From Accumulibacter sp. (GTDB lineage Bacteria; Pseudomonadota; Gammaproteobacteria; Burkholderiales; Rhodocyclaceae), in assembly GCA_024235695.1 (NCBI GenBank), contig JACKLX010000001.1, forward strand, positions 186,001 to 250,000: a stretch of DNA of 64,000 nucleotides. Reading direction: 5' to 3'. A program made the position numbers and the translations under genes. Shown piece by piece: positions 10,893 to 19,570 of the stretch (position 1 is its first letter; each line of letters starts with the position of its first letter). The notes beneath the pieces were generated by a model. It saw only the letters and a program-made list of their open reading frames with translations. It was not told the DNA's origin and did no database searches.

Positions 10893-11023
10893 GCGTTCCG
10901 CTCGGCTTGGCTGCATTTGCTGCGGCGCGCGCCGCCGCCGAGCCGAGCCGGCAGTCACCGGCCATACCCGTCCACGCGGATTCCGGCGCCGTTTCACGGT
11001 CGCTGCCAGTTGCCCACCGTTGG

Positions 11024-11044
11024 TGTGGACAAGCCTGTGGAGAG
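11024..11044 (+). promoter_or_regulatory. Pair of DnaA-box-like 9-mers
   Basis: TGTGGACAA and TGTGGAGAG lie three bases apart between uvrD and the oxidoreductase gene. The first differs by one base from TGTGGATAA, the complement of the TTATCCACA DnaA box; the second is weaker. There is no AT-rich unwinding element and no replication-initiation gene here, so this is not an origin. Confidence 0.2.
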
Positions 11045-11151
11045 AGCGTCGAATTGGCGACCGCCTGGCCTCCACGACAGGTCTTTTTGTCCTTGCTCAA
11101 AAAGCGGGCAGCGCACTAGACTGTCACGCTGGACCCATCAAGGAGATCGAC

Positions 11152-12126
11152 ATGCCTTTTGCCATTCGCATCCATCAGACCGGCGGCCCCGAAACGATGT
11201 GCTGGGAAGAGGTCCAGGTCGGCGACCCGGGACCGGGCGAGGCGCGCGTGCGACACGAGGCGGTCGGCCTCAATTTCATCGACACCTATCATCGCAGCGG
11301 TCTTTATCCGCTGCCGCTGCCGAGCGGCCTCGGCCTCGAAGGGGCGGGGGTCGTCGAAGCGGTCGGCGACGGCGTCAGCGAGTTGACGGCCGGCGACCGC
11401 GTCGCCTACGCCGGTGGACCGGTCGGCGCCTACAGCGAGGTGCGCTGCCTGCCTGCCGACCGGCTGCTCAAGCTGCCCGACGGCATCGGTGCGCGCACTG
11501 CGGCGGCGATGATGCTGCAGGGACTGACCAGCGCCTACATGCTGCTCCGTACCTATCGCGTGCAGGCCGGTGACACCGTGCTGATCCACGCCGTCGCCGG
11601 CGGCGTCGGGCTGATCGCCTGTCAGTGGGCCAAGGCGCTGGGGGCAACGGTGATCGGCACGGTGTCGAATCCGGCCAAGGCGGCGCTGGCCAGCGCGCAC
11701 GGCTGCGACCACATCATCGACTACACGCGCGAGGACTTCGCGCCGCGCGTCCGCGAGATTACCGGTGGCGAAGGCGTCGCGGTGGTCTACGACGGCGTCG
11801 GCAAGGACACCTTTGCCGGCTCGCTCGACAGCCTGCGGACCTGCGGCATGCTGGTCTGTCTGGGCAATGCCTCCGGCCCGGTGCCGCCATTCGATCCGCT
11901 GCTGCTGTCGCAGAAGGGCTCGCTGTTCCTCACCCGGCCGACCCTGATGCACTACGTCGCCAGGCGCGCCGACCTGGTCGCACTCGGCGCCGAGCTGTTC
12001 GACATGGTCGGTAGCGGCAAGGTCAAGATCGAGGTCAACCAGACCTATCCGCTGGCCGAAGTGGCCAACGCCCACCGTGACCTGGCGGCGCGCAAGCTCT
12101 CCGGATCGACCATCCTGCTGCCTTGA
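11152..12126 (+). CDS. qor: Zeta-crystallin-type NADPH:quinone oxidoreductase
   Basis: 324-aa medium-chain dehydrogenase/reductase of the quinone-reductase branch; catalyses NADPH-dependent one-electron reduction of quinones in the family. The N-terminal GroES-like half has GEARVRHEAVGLNFIDTYHR and GLGLEGAGVVEAVG. The Rossmann half has AVAGGVGLIACQWAKALGA. There are no zinc-binding cysteines, as expected for this branch. The ATG at 11152 follows AAGGAGATCGAC, a strong ribosome-binding site. Its TGA overlaps the next ATG by one base. Confidence 0.92.
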   Translation: MPFAIRIHQTGGPETMCWEEVQVGDPGPGEARVRHEAVGLNFIDTYHRSGLYPLPLPSGLGLEGAGVVEAVGDGVSELTAGDRVAYAGGPVGAYSEVRCLPADRLLKLPDGIGARTAAAMMLQGLTSAYMLLRTYRVQAGDTVLIHAVAGGVGLIACQWAKALGATVIGTVSNPAKAALASAHGCDHIIDYTREDFAPRVREITGGEGVAVVYDGVGKDTFAGSLDSLRTCGMLVCLGNASGPVPPFDPLLLSQKGSLFLTRPTLMHYVARRADLVALGAELFDMVGSGKVKIEVNQTYPLAEVANAHRDLAARKLSGSTILLP

Positions 12127-13466
12127 TGGAGCGCTTGCGCGCCAGACTGGTAGCCGTCCGCTACCTGCTGGCGACCGCCTGGCCGATCGTCCTGATCACG
12201 GCGATCGGCCTGGTGGTCGCCTATCAGTTCGTCGAACCCGAGCCGCCGCGCAAGATGACGATCAGCACCGGCAGCGAAGCCGGCGCCTACTATGCGTTTG
12301 CGACGCGCTATGCGCCGTTGCTTGCCGCCAAGGGGATCACCCTCGAGATCCTCACCTCGGCGGGCTCGATCGAGAACCTCGAGAGACTCGACAAGGGCGA
12401 AGCCGACATCGCTTTCGTGCAGGGCGGCATCGTGCCGCCGGCCGACGATCCCGAGTCGACCCACCTGCGTTCGCTGGGCAGCGTGTCCTACGAGCCCGTT
12501 TGGCTCTTCTATCGCGGCGAGCAGAAGATCAGCAAGCTGTACCAGCTGGCCGGCCGGCGGATTGCCGTCGGCCAGGAGGGAAGCGGCATTCGCGGCCTGG
12601 CGCTACAGTTGCTGGCAGCCAACGAGATCGCCTCGGACAACCCCAAGCTGCTGCCGATGGGCGGCCTCGAGGCCGCGGAAGCGCTGCAACAGGGCGAGAT
12701 CGACGCCGTCTTCGTGGTCGCCGCGCAGGAAGCGCCGGTCGTGCAGGTGCTGTTGCGTTCGCCGGATCTGCAGGTGGCCAGCCTCAGCCAGGCCGACGCC
12801 TATCTGCGGCTGTTCCCCTTCCTGTCGAAAATCGTCCTGCCACAGGGCGTCGTCAACCTCGTCCGCGATGTGCCGCCGCAAGACACCGTGCTGCTGGCGA
12901 CCACCGCCAACATCGTCGTCCGCGATGACCTGCATCCGGCGCTCGCCGGCCTGCTGCTGCAGGCGATGAGCGAAGTCAATGGCAAGAGCGGCTTCTTCCA
13001 GCACGCTGGCGAGTTTCCGGCGTACAAGGACCAGAGCCTGCTGCTCTCGGACGACGCCCGACGCTACTACAAGTCGGGCCCTCCCTTCCTGCAGCGCTAC
13101 CTGCCATTCTGGCTCGCGGTGCTGGTCGAACGGCTGTTCGTGATGATCCTGCCGCTGGTGATGCTGTCGCTGCCGCTGCTGAAGTTTGCGCCGGCACTCT
13201 ACAGCTGGCGCGTACGATCGCGGATTTTCCGCTGCTACGGCGACCTCAAGTTTCTCGAGAACGAACTGCGCAAGAACTACCAGCCGAACCGTCACGCCGA
13301 ATACGTGGACCGCCTCGAGCGCATCGAGGAAGACGCCAGCCAGCGCAATATTCCGCTGGCCTATACCGATCTGCTTTACACTTTGCGTGAGCACATCAAC
13401 CTGGTTCGCGAGAAGCTTATGCGTTTCGACACGAGCCACGCCAAGGACAAGGACAAGAGCGCATGA
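12126..13466 (+). CDS. TAXI-family TRAP solute-binding-like protein, membrane anchored
   Basis: 446 aa. The N-terminal helix (WPIVLITAIGLVVAYQFV) is followed by a TAXI-type binding domain starting at KMTISTGSEAGAYYAFATRYAPLL, with ADIAFVQGGI and GRRIAVGQEGSGIRG. A C-terminal helix (RLFVMILPLVMLSLPLLKF) leads to ~85 cytoplasmic residues rich in charged helices. Classical TAXI proteins are free periplasmic binders; this one is tethered at both ends, and no TRAP membrane subunits are adjacent. It starts inside the previous stop (TGATG) and its own stop overlaps the parA-like gene by 4 nt, so the two are tightly coupled. The tethering suggests sensing or recruitment rather than transport; that is inference. 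Confidence 0.85.
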   Translation: MERLRARLVAVRYLLATAWPIVLITAIGLVVAYQFVEPEPPRKMTISTGSEAGAYYAFATRYAPLLAAKGITLEILTSAGSIENLERLDKGEADIAFVQGGIVPPADDPESTHLRSLGSVSYEPVWLFYRGEQKISKLYQLAGRRIAVGQEGSGIRGLALQLLAANEIASDNPKLLPMGGLEAAEALQQGEIDAVFVVAAQEAPVVQVLLRSPDLQVASLSQADAYLRLFPFLSKIVLPQGVVNLVRDVPPQDTVLLATTANIVVRDDLHPALAGLLLQAMSEVNGKSGFFQHAGEFPAYKDQSLLLSDDARRYYKSGPPFLQRYLPFWLAVLVERLFVMILPLVMLSLPLLKFAPALYSWRVRSRIFRCYGDLKFLENELRKNYQPNRHAEYVDRLERIEEDASQRNIPLAYTDLLYTLREHINLVREKLMRFDTSHAKDKDKSA

Positions 13467-14089
13467 AATCCTTCCTGATTGCCAATCCCAAGGGTGGTTC
13501 GGGCAAATCGACGCTGGCGATCAACCTTGCCGGTCATCTCGCCCGCAGCGGCCATCGGGTGATGCTCGGCGACGTCGATCGCCAGCAGTCGTCGCGCGAG
13601 TGGCTGCGCTTGCGGCCGAAGCTGTTACCGAACATCCGCAGCTGGGAGATCGAACCGGGCAAGACCGCCCGGCCGCCGAAGGGCACCACGCACGTCGTCC
13701 TCGACACCCCCGCGGCACTGCACGGCAAGGCCCTGGACAACGTCGTCAAGCACGTCAACCGGGTCCTCGTGCCGGTACAACCGTCGCTGTTCGACATGCT
13801 CGCGACGCGTCATTTCCTCGAAGCGCTGCTGGCCGAAAAGGTCGTGCGCAACGAGCAGGCATTCGTCGCCGTGGTCGGCATGCGCGTCGATCCACGCACC
13901 CGCGCCGCCAGCGAGCTGGAACGTTTCCTCGAGAAGTTCGACCTGCCGGTGCTGACCTTTCTGCGCAACACGCAGCTGTACGTACAGACGACGCTCAACG
14001 GCATGACCATGTTCGACCTCTCGCCGTCACGGGCGGCCAGGGACCTCGAACAGTGGCAGCCGATCATCGACTGGGTGCGCGACAGCTAG
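13463..14089 (+). CDS. Orphan ParA/MinD-like ATPase
   Basis: 208-aa P-loop ATPase with a deviant Walker A (PKGGSGKST, residues 9-17, including the signature Lys), an Asp-rich VDRQQSSREWL segment and a VVLDTPAAL Walker B. This is the compact ParA form without an N-terminal DNA-binding domain. No parB or centromere-like repeats lie nearby, so it is probably not the chromosome-partition ParA. ATGA overlap with the membrane-tethered TAXI protein suggests it works with that protein, perhaps positioning it. Confidence 0.88.
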   Translation: MKSFLIANPKGGSGKSTLAINLAGHLARSGHRVMLGDVDRQQSSREWLRLRPKLLPNIRSWEIEPGKTARPPKGTTHVVLDTPAALHGKALDNVVKHVNRVLVPVQPSLFDMLATRHFLEALLAEKVVRNEQAFVAVVGMRVDPRTRAASELERFLEKFDLPVLTFLRNTQLYVQTTLNGMTMFDLSPSRAARDLEQWQPIIDWVRDS

Positions 14090-14201
14090 GCACCGGCGAC
14101 GGCAGGCCGACGCCGATCCGCCGCTGACACCAGCGCTTCGTCGCGCGAACGCGAACTCCGCTGCGACCGGCGATCACCGCCTTCGCGCTGCCGCGTCGCG
14201 G

Positions 14202-14207
14202 TAGAAT
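14202..14207 (+). promoter_or_regulatory. -10 element abutting dnaE
   Basis: TAGAAT ends 6 nt before the dnaE ATG. Transcription from it would start at or next to the A of the ATG, giving a leaderless mRNA. No Shine-Dalgarno precedes the ATG. The -35 is weak. Confidence 0.4.
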
Positions 14208-14213
14208 GGCCGG

Positions 14214-17200
14214 ATGCCTGAAACCCCGTTCATCCACCTTCGCCTGCATAGCGAATACTCGGTCACCGACGGCATCGTCCGTCTCGGCGACGCGATCGAC
14301 CGTGCCGACCGCTACGGCATGCCGGCACTGGCGCTGACCGACCTGGGCAATGTCTTCGGCCTGGTCAAGTTCTACTCGGCGGCGCGGAACCGGGGAATCA
14401 AGCCGCTCCTCGGCAGCGACGTGTTCATCGCCAACGAGACCGACGCCGACCGTCCTTACCGGCTGCTGCTGCTGGTCCGCTCGCGGCAGGGCTACCTGCA
14501 GCTTTGCGAGCTGCTGAGCCGTGCCTATCTGGCGCCGCGCGTACGCGGGCGCGCCGAGATCAGCCGCCGGATGCTGCGGGAGGTCGGAACCGACGGGCTG
14601 ATCGCGCTCGCCGGCGCCGCCTCGGGCGACGTCGGTGAAGCGCTGTTGCAGGGCAACGTCGAGCAGGCCGGGAGCCGGGCGCGGCGCTGGCAGGCGCTGT
14701 TCCCCGACGCCTTCTATCTCGAAGTGCAACGCTGCGGGCAGCCGCAACAGGAACATCTGGTCGCCGCCACGGCCGACCTGGCGGCGGCGCTCGACTTGCC
14801 GCTGGTCGCGACCCATCCGATCCAGTTTCTCGAGCGCGACGACTTCAAGGCGCACGAGGCGCGGGTGTGCATTGCCGAGGGCTACATGCTCGGCGACGCC
14901 CGCCGCCCGAGGTTGTACACCGAAGAGCAATACTTCAAGTCGACCGACGAAATGGTCGAGCTGTTTGCCGATCTGCCCGAAGCACTCGAGAACTCGGTGG
15001 AGATCGCCCGGCGCTGCAACCTGGAAATAACCCTCGGCAAGAGCTATCTGCCCGATTTTCCGACCCCGGAAGGGATGACGCTGGCCGATTTCCTGCGCCA
15101 GGAGGCACTCGCCGGCCTCGAAGTCCGCCTGCGGCAACTTTTCCCCGACGACGCCGAACGAGCGGCGAAGCGGCCACCTTACGACGCGCGCCTGCAGCTG
15201 GAAACCGACACCATCGTCGAGATGGGCTTTCCCGGCTACTTCCTGATCGTTGCCGATTTCATCAACTGGGCGAGGCACAATGGCTGCCCGGTGGGACCCG
15301 GGCGCGGCTCGGGCGCCGGCTCGGTGGTCGCCTACGCGCTGGGAATCACCGACCTCGACCCGCTGCGCTTCGCGCTGCTCTTCGAGCGCTTCCTCAACCC
15401 CGAGCGGGTGTCGATGCCCGACTTCGACATCGACTTCTGCCAGGACAACCGCTGGCGGGTGATCGAATACGTGCGCGAGAAATACGGTGCCGCAGCGGTT
15501 TCGCAGATCGTCACCTTCGGCACGATGTCGTCGAAAGCGGTGATTCGCGACGTCGGGCGGGTGCTCGACCTGCCCTACAACTTCTGCGACCAGCTTTCCA
15601 AGCTGATTCCGGTCGAAACCAACAAGCCACTGTCGCTGGCCAGGGCGATCGTCGCCGAGCCACAGCTGAAGGAGAGGATCGACGACGAGGAAGAGGTCCG
15701 CGAACTTTTCGATCTCGCCGCCCGGCTCGAGGATCTGACGCGCAACGTCGGCATGCACGCCGGCGGCGTGCTGATCGCGCCCGGCAAGCTGACCGATTTC
15801 TGCCCGGTCTATTCGGCCGACGGCGGCGGCTCGGTGGTCTCGCAGTACGACAAGGACGACGTCGAGAAGATCGGTCTGGTGAAGTTCGACTTCCTCGGCC
15901 TGCGCAACCTGACGATCATCGAACTGGCGCTCAACTACGTCGAGCAGCTCAGTGGCGAGCGTCCCGACCTGGCGGCGTTGCCGCTCGACGACGCGAAGGC
16001 CTACCAGATCCTCAAGGACGGCAACACCACGGCGATCTTCCAGGTCGAATCGGAAGGCATGAAGAAGCTGGTCCGCAAGCTGGCGCCGGATCGCTTCGAG
16101 GACATCATCGCGGTGCTTGCGCTGTACCGGCCCGGCCCGCTCGGTTCGGGAATGGTCGACGACTTCATCCTGCGCAAGAAGGGTCAGCAGAAGATCGATT
16201 ATTTCATCGACGACCTGCAGGCCTGCCTCGAGCCGACCTACGGGGTGATCGTCTATCAGGAACAGGTGATGCAGATCGCGCAGATCATCGGCGGCTACAC
16301 GCTCGGCGGCGCCGACCTGCTGCGCCGGGCGATGGGCAAGAAGAAAGCCGAGGACATGGCGCTGCATCGCGACCTGATGCGCGACGGCGCGAAGCAGAAG
16401 GGCTACGACGAGCGGCTGGCGATGCAGCTCTTCGACCTCATGGAGAAGTTCGCCGAGTACGGCTTCAACAAATCGCACACGGCCGCCTACGCGGTCGTCA
16501 CCTACCATACCGCCTGGCTGAAGGCGCACCATTGCGCGGCGTTCATGGCGGCAACGCTGTCGTCGGACATGGACAACACCGACAGCGTCAAGATCTTTCA
16601 CGACGATGCGCTCGCCAACCGCCTGACGATCCTCGGTCCGGACGTCAATGCCTCGGCGTACCGCTTCACACCGGTCGATCGCGGCACCATCCGCTACGGC
16701 CTCGGCGCGGTCAAGGGTACCGGCGAGCAGGCGGTGAATACCCTCCTCAAGGCGCGCCAGCAGGGCGGGCCGTTCAAGGACCTGTTCGATTTCTGCCGGC
16801 GTTCCGACAAGCGACTGGTCAACCGGCGGACGATCGAAGCGCTGATTCGCGCCGGCGCCTTCGACTCACTCGACGACCATCGGGCGCGCCTGCTGGCGTC
16901 GGTGGGCGTCGCCATCGAGGCGGCCGAGCAGGCCGAGCGCAACGCCATGCAGGTCAGCCTGTTCGACATCCTCGACGCGGACGGTGACGATCGCGGCGAG
17001 CACGGGCCACGGCCCGTCGAAGTGCCGCGCTGGAGCCAGCGGCAGCAGCTCAACGAAGAAAAGCTGGCGCTCGGCTTCTACTTTTCCGGCCACCCTTTCC
17101 ATGAACTGCAGGCCGAAGTGTCGCGTTTCGCGCGCAAGCCGCTGGCTGCGCTCGAGGCGCGCAAGGAAACGCAGTTGCTCGCCGGTCTGGTGGTCGGCGT

Positions 17201-17687
17201 GCGCAGCAAGTTCACCAGCCGTGGCAAGATGGCCTTCATCCAGCTCGACGATGGCACCAGTTCGCTCGAAGTGGCGGTGTACAGCGAGTTGCTCGACGCC
17301 GCCCGCGCCAAGATCCGGGAAGACGAAGTGCTGATCGTCGAAGGCCGCGTCCAGCGCGACGACTTTGCCGGCGACGGGCGGCTGAAGATCGTTGCCGAAC
17401 AGCTGCTGACGCTGGCCGACGCACGCGGCCGCTTCGCCCGCCATCTGCGCCTGTCGCTGAACGGCCATGCCAGCGGCGCCAACGCCAGCAGCGCCGTGCG
17501 CCGTCTGCGGACGCTGCTTGAGCCATACACGCCAGGCAGCTGCCCGGTGCGACTCTGTTACCGCAATGGTGAAGCCGTCTGCGAGCTGCAGTTCGGCGAA
17601 GCGAGCCGGGTTCGCCTCGAAGACGATCTGCTGCAGTCGCTGAGCGACTGGTTGAGCAGCGACAACGTCAGTGTGGACTACCATTGA
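14214..17687 (+). CDS. dnaE: DNA polymerase III alpha subunit
   Basis: Catalytic subunit of the replicative polymerase, 1157 aa (E. coli DnaE is 1160). The start MPETPFIHLRLHSEYS is the conserved N-terminus of the PHP domain. The palm motif PDFDID places catalytic Asp residues at 403 and 405; GPGRGSGAGSVVAY lies just before it. A helix-hairpin-helix region (LVNRRTIEALIRAGAFD) and an OB-fold nucleic-acid-binding domain (LAGLVVGVRSKFTSRGKMAF) complete the polymerase. The gene is intact. It is followed at once by a small lipoprotein gene. Confidence 0.98.
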   Translation: MPETPFIHLRLHSEYSVTDGIVRLGDAIDRADRYGMPALALTDLGNVFGLVKFYSAARNRGIKPLLGSDVFIANETDADRPYRLLLLVRSRQGYLQLCELLSRAYLAPRVRGRAEISRRMLREVGTDGLIALAGAASGDVGEALLQGNVEQAGSRARRWQALFPDAFYLEVQRCGQPQQEHLVAATADLAAALDLPLVATHPIQFLERDDFKAHEARVCIAEGYMLGDARRPRLYTEEQYFKSTDEMVELFADLPEALENSVEIARRCNLEITLGKSYLPDFPTPEGMTLADFLRQEALAGLEVRLRQLFPDDAERAAKRPPYDARLQLETDTIVEMGFPGYFLIVADFINWARHNGCPVGPGRGSGAGSVVAYALGITDLDPLRFALLFERFLNPERVSMPDFDIDFCQDNRWRVIEYVREKYGAAAVSQIVTFGTMSSKAVIRDVGRVLDLPYNFCDQLSKLIPVETNKPLSLARAIVAEPQLKERIDDEEEVRELFDLAARLEDLTRNVGMHAGGVLIAPGKLTDFCPVYSADGGGSVVSQYDKDDVEKIGLVKFDFLGLRNLTIIELALNYVEQLSGERPDLAALPLDDAKAYQILKDGNTTAIFQVESEGMKKLVRKLAPDRFEDIIAVLALYRPGPLGSGMVDDFILRKKGQQKIDYFIDDLQACLEPTYGVIVYQEQVMQIAQIIGGYTLGGADLLRRAMGKKKAEDMALHRDLMRDGAKQKGYDERLAMQLFDLMEKFAEYGFNKSHTAAYAVVTYHTAWLKAHHCAAFMAATLSSDMDNTDSVKIFHDDALANRLTILGPDVNASAYRFTPVDRGTIRYGLGAVKGTGEQAVNTLLKARQQGGPFKDLFDFCRRSDKRLVNRRTIEALIRAGAFDSLDDHRARLLASVGVAIEAAEQAERNAMQVSLFDILDADGDDRGEHGPRPVEVPRWSQRQQLNEEKLALGFYFSGHPFHELQAEVSRFARKPLAALEARKETQLLAGLVVGVRSKFTSRGKMAFIQLDDGTSSLEVAVYSELLDAARAKIREDEVLIVEGRVQRDDFAGDGRLKIVAEQLLTLADARGRFARHLRLSLNGHASGANASSAVRRLRTLLEPYTPGSCPVRLCYRNGEAVCELQFGEASRVRLEDDLLQSLSDWLSSDNVSVDYH

Positions 17688-17716
17688 GCGGCTACGGGTC
17701 GTGCAAGGAGCCGTTG

Positions 17717-17986
17717 ATGAAGAGCAGAGCCCTGCGCTCGATTTCCCGCGTGCTGCTGGCCAGCGCGCTGCTCGCTGCCTGCAGCCGGCAAGTCAGCCTC
17801 GAGAACTACAACCGGCTGCAGGTCGGCCAGTCGTTCGACGAGGTCAAGCTGATCATTGGCGACCCGGCACGCTGCGATGAAATGCTGGGCATCCGCAGCT
17901 GCATCTGGGGCAACGAGCAGAGCGGCATCAAGGTCGCCTTCATGGGCGGGCAGGTGGCGCTGCTCTCGGCGCACAACCTGAAATGA
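17717..17986 (+). CDS. Small lipoprotein, BamE/DUF3862-like
   Basis: 89-aa predicted lipoprotein. AAGGAG lies 6 nt before the ATG at 17717. The signal peptide ends in LLAAC with Cys22 followed by Ser, consistent with the outer membrane. The mature part begins ENYNRLQVGQSFDEVKLIIG, the SmpA/OmlA-type pattern shared by BamE and DUF3862 proteins, and has two further cysteines that could form a disulfide. The true BamE is longer; this is a relative of unknown role. Confidence 0.8.
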   Translation: MKSRALRSISRVLLASALLAACSRQVSLENYNRLQVGQSFDEVKLIIGDPARCDEMLGIRSCIWGNEQSGIKVAFMGGQVALLSAHNLK

Positions 17987-18014
17987 CGAGACGACGAAGT
18001 GACGAACTGACGAA

Positions 18015-18515
18015 ATGGCCACGCTGAAGACCTCCCGGAAGCCCTTGCTGATCGATCTGCCGCTGCTCGACGCGGTCAGCGCGGAAGCGCGTGGCAACAC
18101 CCGCCGGCGCAAGAACCGCAACTTCCACGACGACGATGCGGCGCTCGCGCACCGGCTGCTCAACGCCATCGAACCGGGCTCGTACCTGCTGCCGCACCGT
18201 CACCTCGACGCCAACAAGGACGAGACGATGATCGTCCTGCGCGGCTGCCTCGGGGTGATCTTCTTTGACGACGTCGGCGAGGTCGAGCAGACCGTCGAAC
18301 TGACCCCGCAAGGCTTCGTCTGCGGCGTCGACATCCCGCACGGTGTCTATCACACGATCCTGGCGCTGGCGCCCGGCACGGTGATCATCGAAGCCAAGGC
18401 CGGCCCCTACCTGCCACTCACGGATGCCGAGCGCGCGCCATGGGCGCCGGCCGAGGGAACGTCGGCGGCAGCGGCCTACGCGCGCACCCTCAGCGAGCGT
18501 TTCGCCAGGCGCTGA
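18015..18515 (+). CDS. WbuC-family cupin
   Basis: 166 aa. Cupin fold with the metal-site motif SYLLPHRHLDANKDETMIVLRG and the second-motif region DIPHGVYHTI. The N-terminal ~45 residues (ARGNTRRRKNRNFH) are basic and typical of WbuC proteins. Relatives occur in O-antigen and exopolysaccharide loci, but no biochemical function is established. There is no signal peptide, so it is cytoplasmic. The leader carries short TGACGA repeats rather than a clear ribosome-binding site. Confidence 0.8.
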   Translation: MATLKTSRKPLLIDLPLLDAVSAEARGNTRRRKNRNFHDDDAALAHRLLNAIEPGSYLLPHRHLDANKDETMIVLRGCLGVIFFDDVGEVEQTVELTPQGFVCGVDIPHGVYHTILALAPGTVIIEAKAGPYLPLTDAERAPWAPAEGTSAAAAYARTLSERFARR

Positions 18516-18542
18516 AGCCCTGGTTGGACCCGCCCGGCGGGC

Positions 18543-18565
18543 CGGCCGACGGCCGTCGTCGGCCG
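18543..18565. terminator. Hairpin between convergent genes
   Basis: CGGCCGACG, a 5-nt loop (GCCGT), then CGTCGGCCG: a perfect 9-bp GC stem between the stops of the WbuC-family gene and the convergent periplasmic-protein gene. There is no T-run on either side, so termination is likely but weaker evidence. Confidence 0.4.
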
Positions 18566-18611
18566 TTCGCGACGGCTTCCTCGCCGCCCTTGCCGGCGCT
18601 TTCGGGACCGC

Positions 18612-19070
18612 TCATGGCTCGCCAGGAGTGACCGCGACGATCTTCGGCACAACCGTCGAGCACCGTTGGCTCATGCACACGCCCGAAACCGTTACCGGGC
18701 TGCTGCCGGCATTCGCCCCGCGCCAGAGTTCCTGCAGCCCGCCGGCGTCGCGGGCAAGGATCGCTGCCCTGGTCTGCGGGCCGAACAGCTGGCCATACTC
18801 GGAAACGAAGTCCACCCGGTTGACCAGACGAAAGCGGCCTGGCCCGGTGTTCACGCGCAGCGGAAAAGCGATATGCGCCTCGACCTGTTGCCACTTGCCC
18901 GACTCGATCGCCGACCGCAGCGTCGTCGCGAAGCGCGCCAGTTCCTCCTGCGTGACGCCGTTCAGCCCCAGGCCGGGCGCTTGGGCGTGCACCAGCTGAG
19001 CTGCGCTCAGCGCAGTCGCGACAAGCAGCGCACGCGCAAGCGGCAAGACGGACGATGGAAATCGGATCAT
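18612..19070 (-). CDS. Exported protein of unknown function
   Basis: 152 aa. A clear Sec signal peptide (LARALLVATALSAAQLVHAQA) precedes ~120 mature residues. The sequence has the look of an NTF2/SnoaL-type small domain (GKWQQVEAHIAFPLRVNTG, then VDFVSEYGQLFGPQTRAAIL), with two cysteines near the C-terminus, but I cannot name a family. Its ATG overlaps the stop of a 75-codon open frame upstream that I could not support as a gene. It lies at the edge of the lower-GC patch. Confidence 0.6.
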   Translation of the reverse strand: MIRFPSSVLPLARALLVATALSAAQLVHAQAPGLGLNGVTQEELARFATTLRSAIESGKWQQVEAHIAFPLRVNTGPGRFRLVNRVDFVSEYGQLFGPQTRAAILARDAGGLQELWRGANAGSSPVTVSGVCMSQRCSTVVPKIVAVTPGEP

Positions 19071-19570
19071 GATCGGTCACTCACAACGAGGTTTATCGGC
19101 CATCCGCGAAGCACCCAAATCAAGACATCGCGGCGGGGGTCTGAAGCGACGAGTGGACCGTAGCTGAGGGGATTGTAGGCGACGACAGTTACGCCAACAA
19201 AGGGGCCACGTGCAGTCAGTCGCAGCGTGCGCCTCCCGCAGAGACCACAGCCCTGTTCATGGTAAGCGTCAGCGTATCTGTGGCGAGTGCTCAATCGCCT
19301 ACTCCAGGACTCGGGATCGATTGCGCATGTCGAAATTTTTTACAGTAGCGACGTGATTAATTCGTAACTCTCTGATTCCATGACTTGGCGGGCTTTATGC
19401 TTGAGAAACCAATCCGGTACGAAAACATCGGCAACCCATTGCCGGGGAATGGTTGTCTTGACTTCTCCCATTTCCGTAGCCGATCCCACTGCGAACGTCA
19501 ATGCTGAGCAGGATTCAACGTTGATCCGGCAGCGTGGGCAATTAGTGACGCCATTGACTGGAGGTCCACC
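19071..19570. other. Intergenic region upstream of the M10 protease
   Basis: 500 nt, lower in GC than the surroundings. It holds a sigma-54-like element at 19385-19402 and a Shine-Dalgarno (GGAGG) just before the protease ATG. A minus-strand open frame ending at 19340 has protein-like C-terminal residues (ADVFVPDWFLKHKARQV) but no good start or homology I can name; it may be a remnant. No RNA gene is seen. Confidence 0.5.
19385..19402 (+). promoter_or_regulatory. Possible sigma-54 promoter for the M10 protease
   Basis: TTGGCGGGCTTTATGCTT has the obligatory GG-N10-GC spacing of a -24/-12 promoter, with TGGC and TGCT at the two ends. It lies ~170 nt before the protease start. GG-N10-GC is frequent by chance in GC-rich DNA, so support is modest. 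Confidence 0.3.

Noticed and set aside
11024-11044. Replication origin
   Set aside because: Only two imperfect DnaA-like 9-mers, no AT-rich region and no dnaA/dnaN context.
13463-14089. Chromosome or plasmid partition locus
   Set aside because: No parB, no parS-like repeats, no replication gene; the partner gene is a membrane TAXI protein.
14064-16601. 845-codon minus-strand frame inside dnaE
   Set aside because: Antisense artefact of high GC; dnaE is unmistakable on the other strand.
19067-19294. 75-codon minus-strand frame overlapping the start of the exported protein at 18612-19070
   Set aside because: The ATGA overlap is suggestive, but the sequence has no motif, signal or homology I can name.
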